Positions 61,481 to 64,000 of a stretch of 64,000 nucleotides of DNA are shown here, in pieces (position 1 is the first letter of the stretch; the number at the start of each line of letters is the position of its first letter). Position numbers and translations under genes: made by a program. The stretch comes from Onthovicinus sp900555545 (lineage in GTDB: Bacteria > Bacillota > Clostridia > Oscillospirales > Acutalibacteraceae): contig CASFPX010000004.1 in the NCBI GenBank assembly GCA_949296915.1, positions 1 through 64,000 of the forward strand, written 5' to 3'. Below the pieces are notes generated by a model. The model was not told the origin of the DNA. It ran no database searches and saw nothing but the letters and a program-made list of their open reading frames with translations.

Positions 61481-61528
61481 ATAAAACAGGCGCGATCCCC
61501 CGGTACCACCGGCTATGGACCGCGCCTG
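61481..61528 (-). terminator. Terminator of rpoC
   Basis: AGGCGCG with outer bases pairs with CGCGCCT across a long GC-rich inner part; TGTTTTATGC follows on the minus strand. It lies after the rpoC stop and before the rpsL promoter. Confidence 0.7.
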
Positions 61529-61545
61529 AACACAGTGCGTAGGGT

Positions 61546-64000
61546 TTATTCGATCACTTCGTCACCCGGCTCAACCTGCGGAGTGGTGCTGATCACCTTG
61601 ACGTCGGCATAGCATTTCATGCCGGTACCGGAGGGGAGCAGCTTGCCGATAATAACGTTCTCCTTCAGGCCAATGAGCGGATCGCTCTTGCCCTTGATGG
61701 CGGCGTCGGTGAGGACGCGTGTCGTCTCCTGGAAGGAAGCGGCGGACAGGAAGGATTCCGTGGCGAGGGAGGCCTTCGTAATACCGAGCAGGACGTGCTC
61801 CACCTGAGCATGCTGGAGCTCCTTACCCTCCGCTTCGTTGATCTCGTCAATATGCTCATTGGCGGCGATAAAGTCGCTCTTTTCGATTGTCGAGCCCGGG
61901 AGCAAGTCAGTGTCCCCGGCATCGGAAACCTTGACCTTCTTCATCATCTGGCGGACAATGACCTCAATGTGCTTATCGTTGATATCAACACCCTGCATCC
62001 GGTACACACGCTGGACCTCGCGGATCAGGTAATCGTGTACCGCATCGACGCCGCGGATCGCAAGGACATCATGCGGGTTGACGGAGCCCTCAGTGAGCAT
62101 ATCGCCCTTCTCCACCATCTGGCCCTCTTCCACGCGCAGGCGCGAACCATAGGGGATCAGATAGCTGCGCTCGTCGGCCTCATCCTGGCTGGTGATGACC
62201 ACATGCCGGCTCTTCTTAATCTCGCGGAAGGAGACCTTACCGCTGATCTCACTGAGAATGGCCAGGTGCTTCGGACGGCGGGCCTCAAAGAGCTCCTCAA
62301 CGCGGGGAAGACCCTGTGTGATATCGGAGTCGGACGTAACACCGCCGGTATGGAACGTACGCATAGTCAGCTGCGTACCGGGCTCACCGATAGACTGTGC
62401 AGCGATGATACCAACGGCCTCGCCCACGGTGACCGGGCTGCCGGTCGCCAGGTTGGAGCCGTAGCACTTGATGCAGACGCCATGCTTGGAACGGCAGGTC
62501 AACAGAGAGCGGATCTTGATGCGATCCATGCCCATGCGGTCCATAGCCGCCTTGACGCGGACGGCGTCGTCCTCCGTCATCATGCGGTCACAGCTCATGA
62601 TAAGTTCCCCGGTCTCACCATCGACAAAGTCATGGAGCAGATAGCGTCCGGTCAAACGCTCAGTGAGCTCTTCAATGACCTCATTGCCATCCTTGATGTC
62701 ATAAACGTCAATGCCCTCTTTGCAGTGGCAGTCCTCCTCACGGATGATGACCTCCTGCGAGACGTCGACCAAGCGGCGGGTCAGATAACCAGAGTCCGCC
62801 GTACGCAACGCCGTATCGGCCAATCCTTTGCGGGCGCCGCGGGAAGAGATGAAGTATTCAAGTACCGTCAGGCCCTCGCGGTAGTTCGCGCGGATGGGGA
62901 CCTCAATCGTACGGCCGGCCGTGTTCGCGATCAGGCCGCGCATACCGGCCAGCTGGCGCAGCTGGCTCTCCGAACCACGAGCGCCGGAGTTGACCATCAT
63001 GTAGATGGGGTTATACTGATCAAAGCCTTTAGTCAAGGCGTCGGAGACCTTCTTGGTGCAGTCCTCCCACACGCTGATCACGTGGCGGGAGCGCTCTGCA
63101 TCGCTGATAAAACCGCGGCGGTAGTTGGCTGTGATCTTATCGACCTTGGCCTCGGCCTCGGCGAGGTAATCCGCCTTCTCCGCGGGGATGATGGCGTCGC
63201 ACACGGCAACGGTGATCCCGCTAATGGTGGAGTACTTATACCCCTGCGCCTTGACATCATCGAGCATCTTGGCTGTGACAGAGGTGCCGTGCACCTTGAT
63301 GCAGCGGTCGATGATCTTTCCGAGCATCTTTTTGTTGACCAGGAAGTCGGCCTCCAGCTTGAAGGCATTCTCCGGATCGCTGCGGTCGACAAAGCCCAGA
63401 TCCTGCGGAATCGGATTGTTGAAAATCACGCGGCCCAGGGTAGTCTCAACCAGTTTGGAGACCGTTTTGCCCTCGATCTCGCGCGTCATACGGATCTTGC
63501 ACAGCGCATGGAGCTCCAGGCTCCCCTCCTCATAGGCCATAATCGCCTCGTTGACGTCGCGGAAGACTTTGCCTTCACCCTTTTCGCCCTCTTTGATAAG
63601 CGTCAGATAGTAGGAACCCAGAACCATATCCTGCGTGGGAACGGTGACGGGCTTACCATCGGAGGGCTTGAGCAGGTTGTTGGCAGCAAGCATGAGGAAG
63701 CGCGCCTCCGCCTGCGCCTCAACAGACAGCGGGACATGCACAGCCATCTGGTCGCCGTCGAAGTCGGCGTTAAACGCCGTACAGACGAGCGGATGCAGCT
63801 TGATGGCACGGCCCTCCACAAGGACCGGCTCGAATGCCTGGATACCCAAGCGGTGCAGCGTAGGCGCACGGTTGAGCATGACCGGGTGATCCTTGATGAC
63901 AACCTCCAGCGCATCCCAAACCTCAACGTTGGAGCGCTCAACCATCTTGCGGGCAGATTTGATGTTGCCCGCCACGCCAGTCTCCACCAAGCGCTTCATG
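61546..64000 (-). CDS. rpoC: RNA polymerase beta' subunit, 3' part (partial)
   Basis: About 817 residues of the beta' subunit are present; the start lies past the right edge. The catalytic magnesium loop NADFDGDQMAVH falls about 74 residues in, the second zinc site as DCHC and LLTCRSKHGVCIKCYG near residues 425-520, and the trigger-loop and jaw region GARGSESQLRQLAGMRGLI near 340. The end is SGTGMKCYADVKVISTTPQVEPGDEVIE. Open only because of the window edge. Confidence 0.98.
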   Translation of the reverse strand, partial: MKRLVETGVAGNIKSARKMVERSNVEVWDALEVVIKDHPVMLNRAPTLHRLGIQAFEPVLVEGRAIKLHPLVCTAFNADFDGDQMAVHVPLSVEAQAEARFLMLAANNLLKPSDGKPVTVPTQDMVLGSYYLTLIKEGEKGEGKVFRDVNEAIMAYEEGSLELHALCKIRMTREIEGKTVSKLVETTLGRVIFNNPIPQDLGFVDRSDPENAFKLEADFLVNKKMLGKIIDRCIKVHGTSVTAKMLDDVKAQGYKYSTISGITVAVCDAIIPAEKADYLAEAEAKVDKITANYRRGFISDAERSRHVISVWEDCTKKVSDALTKGFDQYNPIYMMVNSGARGSESQLRQLAGMRGLIANTAGRTIEVPIRANYREGLTVLEYFISSRGARKGLADTALRTADSGYLTRRLVDVSQEVIIREEDCHCKEGIDVYDIKDGNEVIEELTERLTGRYLLHDFVDGETGELIMSCDRMMTEDDAVRVKAAMDRMGMDRIKIRSLLTCRSKHGVCIKCYGSNLATGSPVTVGEAVGIIAAQSIGEPGTQLTMRTFHTGGVTSDSDITQGLPRVEELFEARRPKHLAILSEISGKVSFREIKKSRHVVITSQDEADERSYLIPYGSRLRVEEGQMVEKGDMLTEGSVNPHDVLAIRGVDAVHDYLIREVQRVYRMQGVDINDKHIEVIVRQMMKKVKVSDAGDTDLLPGSTIEKSDFIAANEHIDEINEAEGKELQHAQVEHVLLGITKASLATESFLSAASFQETTRVLTDAAIKGKSDPLIGLKENVIIGKLLPSGTGMKCYADVKVISTTPQVEPGDEVIE

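Noticed and set aside
1..64000. Prophage, conjugative element, rRNA operon or CRISPR array
   Set aside because: No integrase, capsid, relaxase, T4SS, cas gene, rRNA sequence or repeat-spacer series was seen anywhere in the window.

Overview
The window looks like the chromosome of an endospore-forming, low-to-mid-GC Firmicute of the class Clostridia, probably a gut-type Oscillospirales-like species. The reasons are AGGAGG-type ribosome binding sites before almost every gene, frequent GTG and TTG starts, SpoIIID, SpoVAC/SpoVAD, YqfC/YqfD and YlbJ (an endospore programme), MutS2 and YqzL, and several sugar-degrading enzymes for plant or host glycans. Most of the sequence is moderately GC-rich. 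The exception is roughly 34.9-39.8 kb, which becomes AT-rich and looks accessory. Species-level assignment is inference only.

Layout. 0-9.5 kb: a lone MacB/LolD-type ABC ATPase, an OmpR-type two-component pair, a sugar-epimerase-like SDR, an ECF sigma factor overlapping a large membrane protein gene, and a complete FtsX permease/ATPase pair. 9.9-13.2 kb: a small unknown protein, NagA, and a spoVAC-spoVAD operon. 13.6-16.4 kb: a MarR regulator, a DUF1538 membrane protein and a double PII-like protein in one operon. 16.5-20.7 kb: a DUF4874/DUF4832 protein, GalE, and three small XRE regulators with shared palindromic operators and a MITE-like repeat. 20.9-29.6 kb: housekeeping and sporulation genes (mutS2, recO, yqzL, era, ybeY, phoH-like, yqfD, yqfC, then ylbJ on the other strand). 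29.7-34.8 kb: a zinc-knuckle microprotein coupled to a GT-C-like membrane protein, a GH13 glucosidase and a small conserved protein with a clear sigma-A promoter. 34.9-40.3 kb: an AT-rich accessory block with three unknown membrane-protein genes, a YbfG-like cell-wall protein split by an in-frame stop, and a lone ImmA-type protease behind a repeated operator. 40.3-51.7 kb: an esterase, an alanine/sodium symporter, GH38, tRNA-Gln, GH3 and GH95. 51.9-56.6 kb: SpoIIID, ProC, two acetyltransferases, a SLOG-type protein, two XRE regulators and a methyltransferase. 56.8-64.0 kb: the str operon (rpsL, rpsG, fusA, tuf) and the 3' part of rpoC.

How parts may work together. GH38, GH3, GH95, GH13, NagA and GalE could release and channel mannose, glucose, fucose, GlcNAc and galactose from complex glycans; no sugar transporter lies in the window. 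The most unusual signals are: (1) the in-frame TAA inside a YbfG-like gene whose two halves also differ in base composition; (2) the MarR/DUF1538/PII-like module, in which both the membrane protein and its soluble partner are internal duplications; (3) a short helical module shared by the N-terminus of the GH13 enzyme and the C-terminus of the GH3 enzyme; (4) a lone ImmA-like protease with four iterated 15-bp elements in its leader; and (5) tandem XRE paralogues copied together with their operators.
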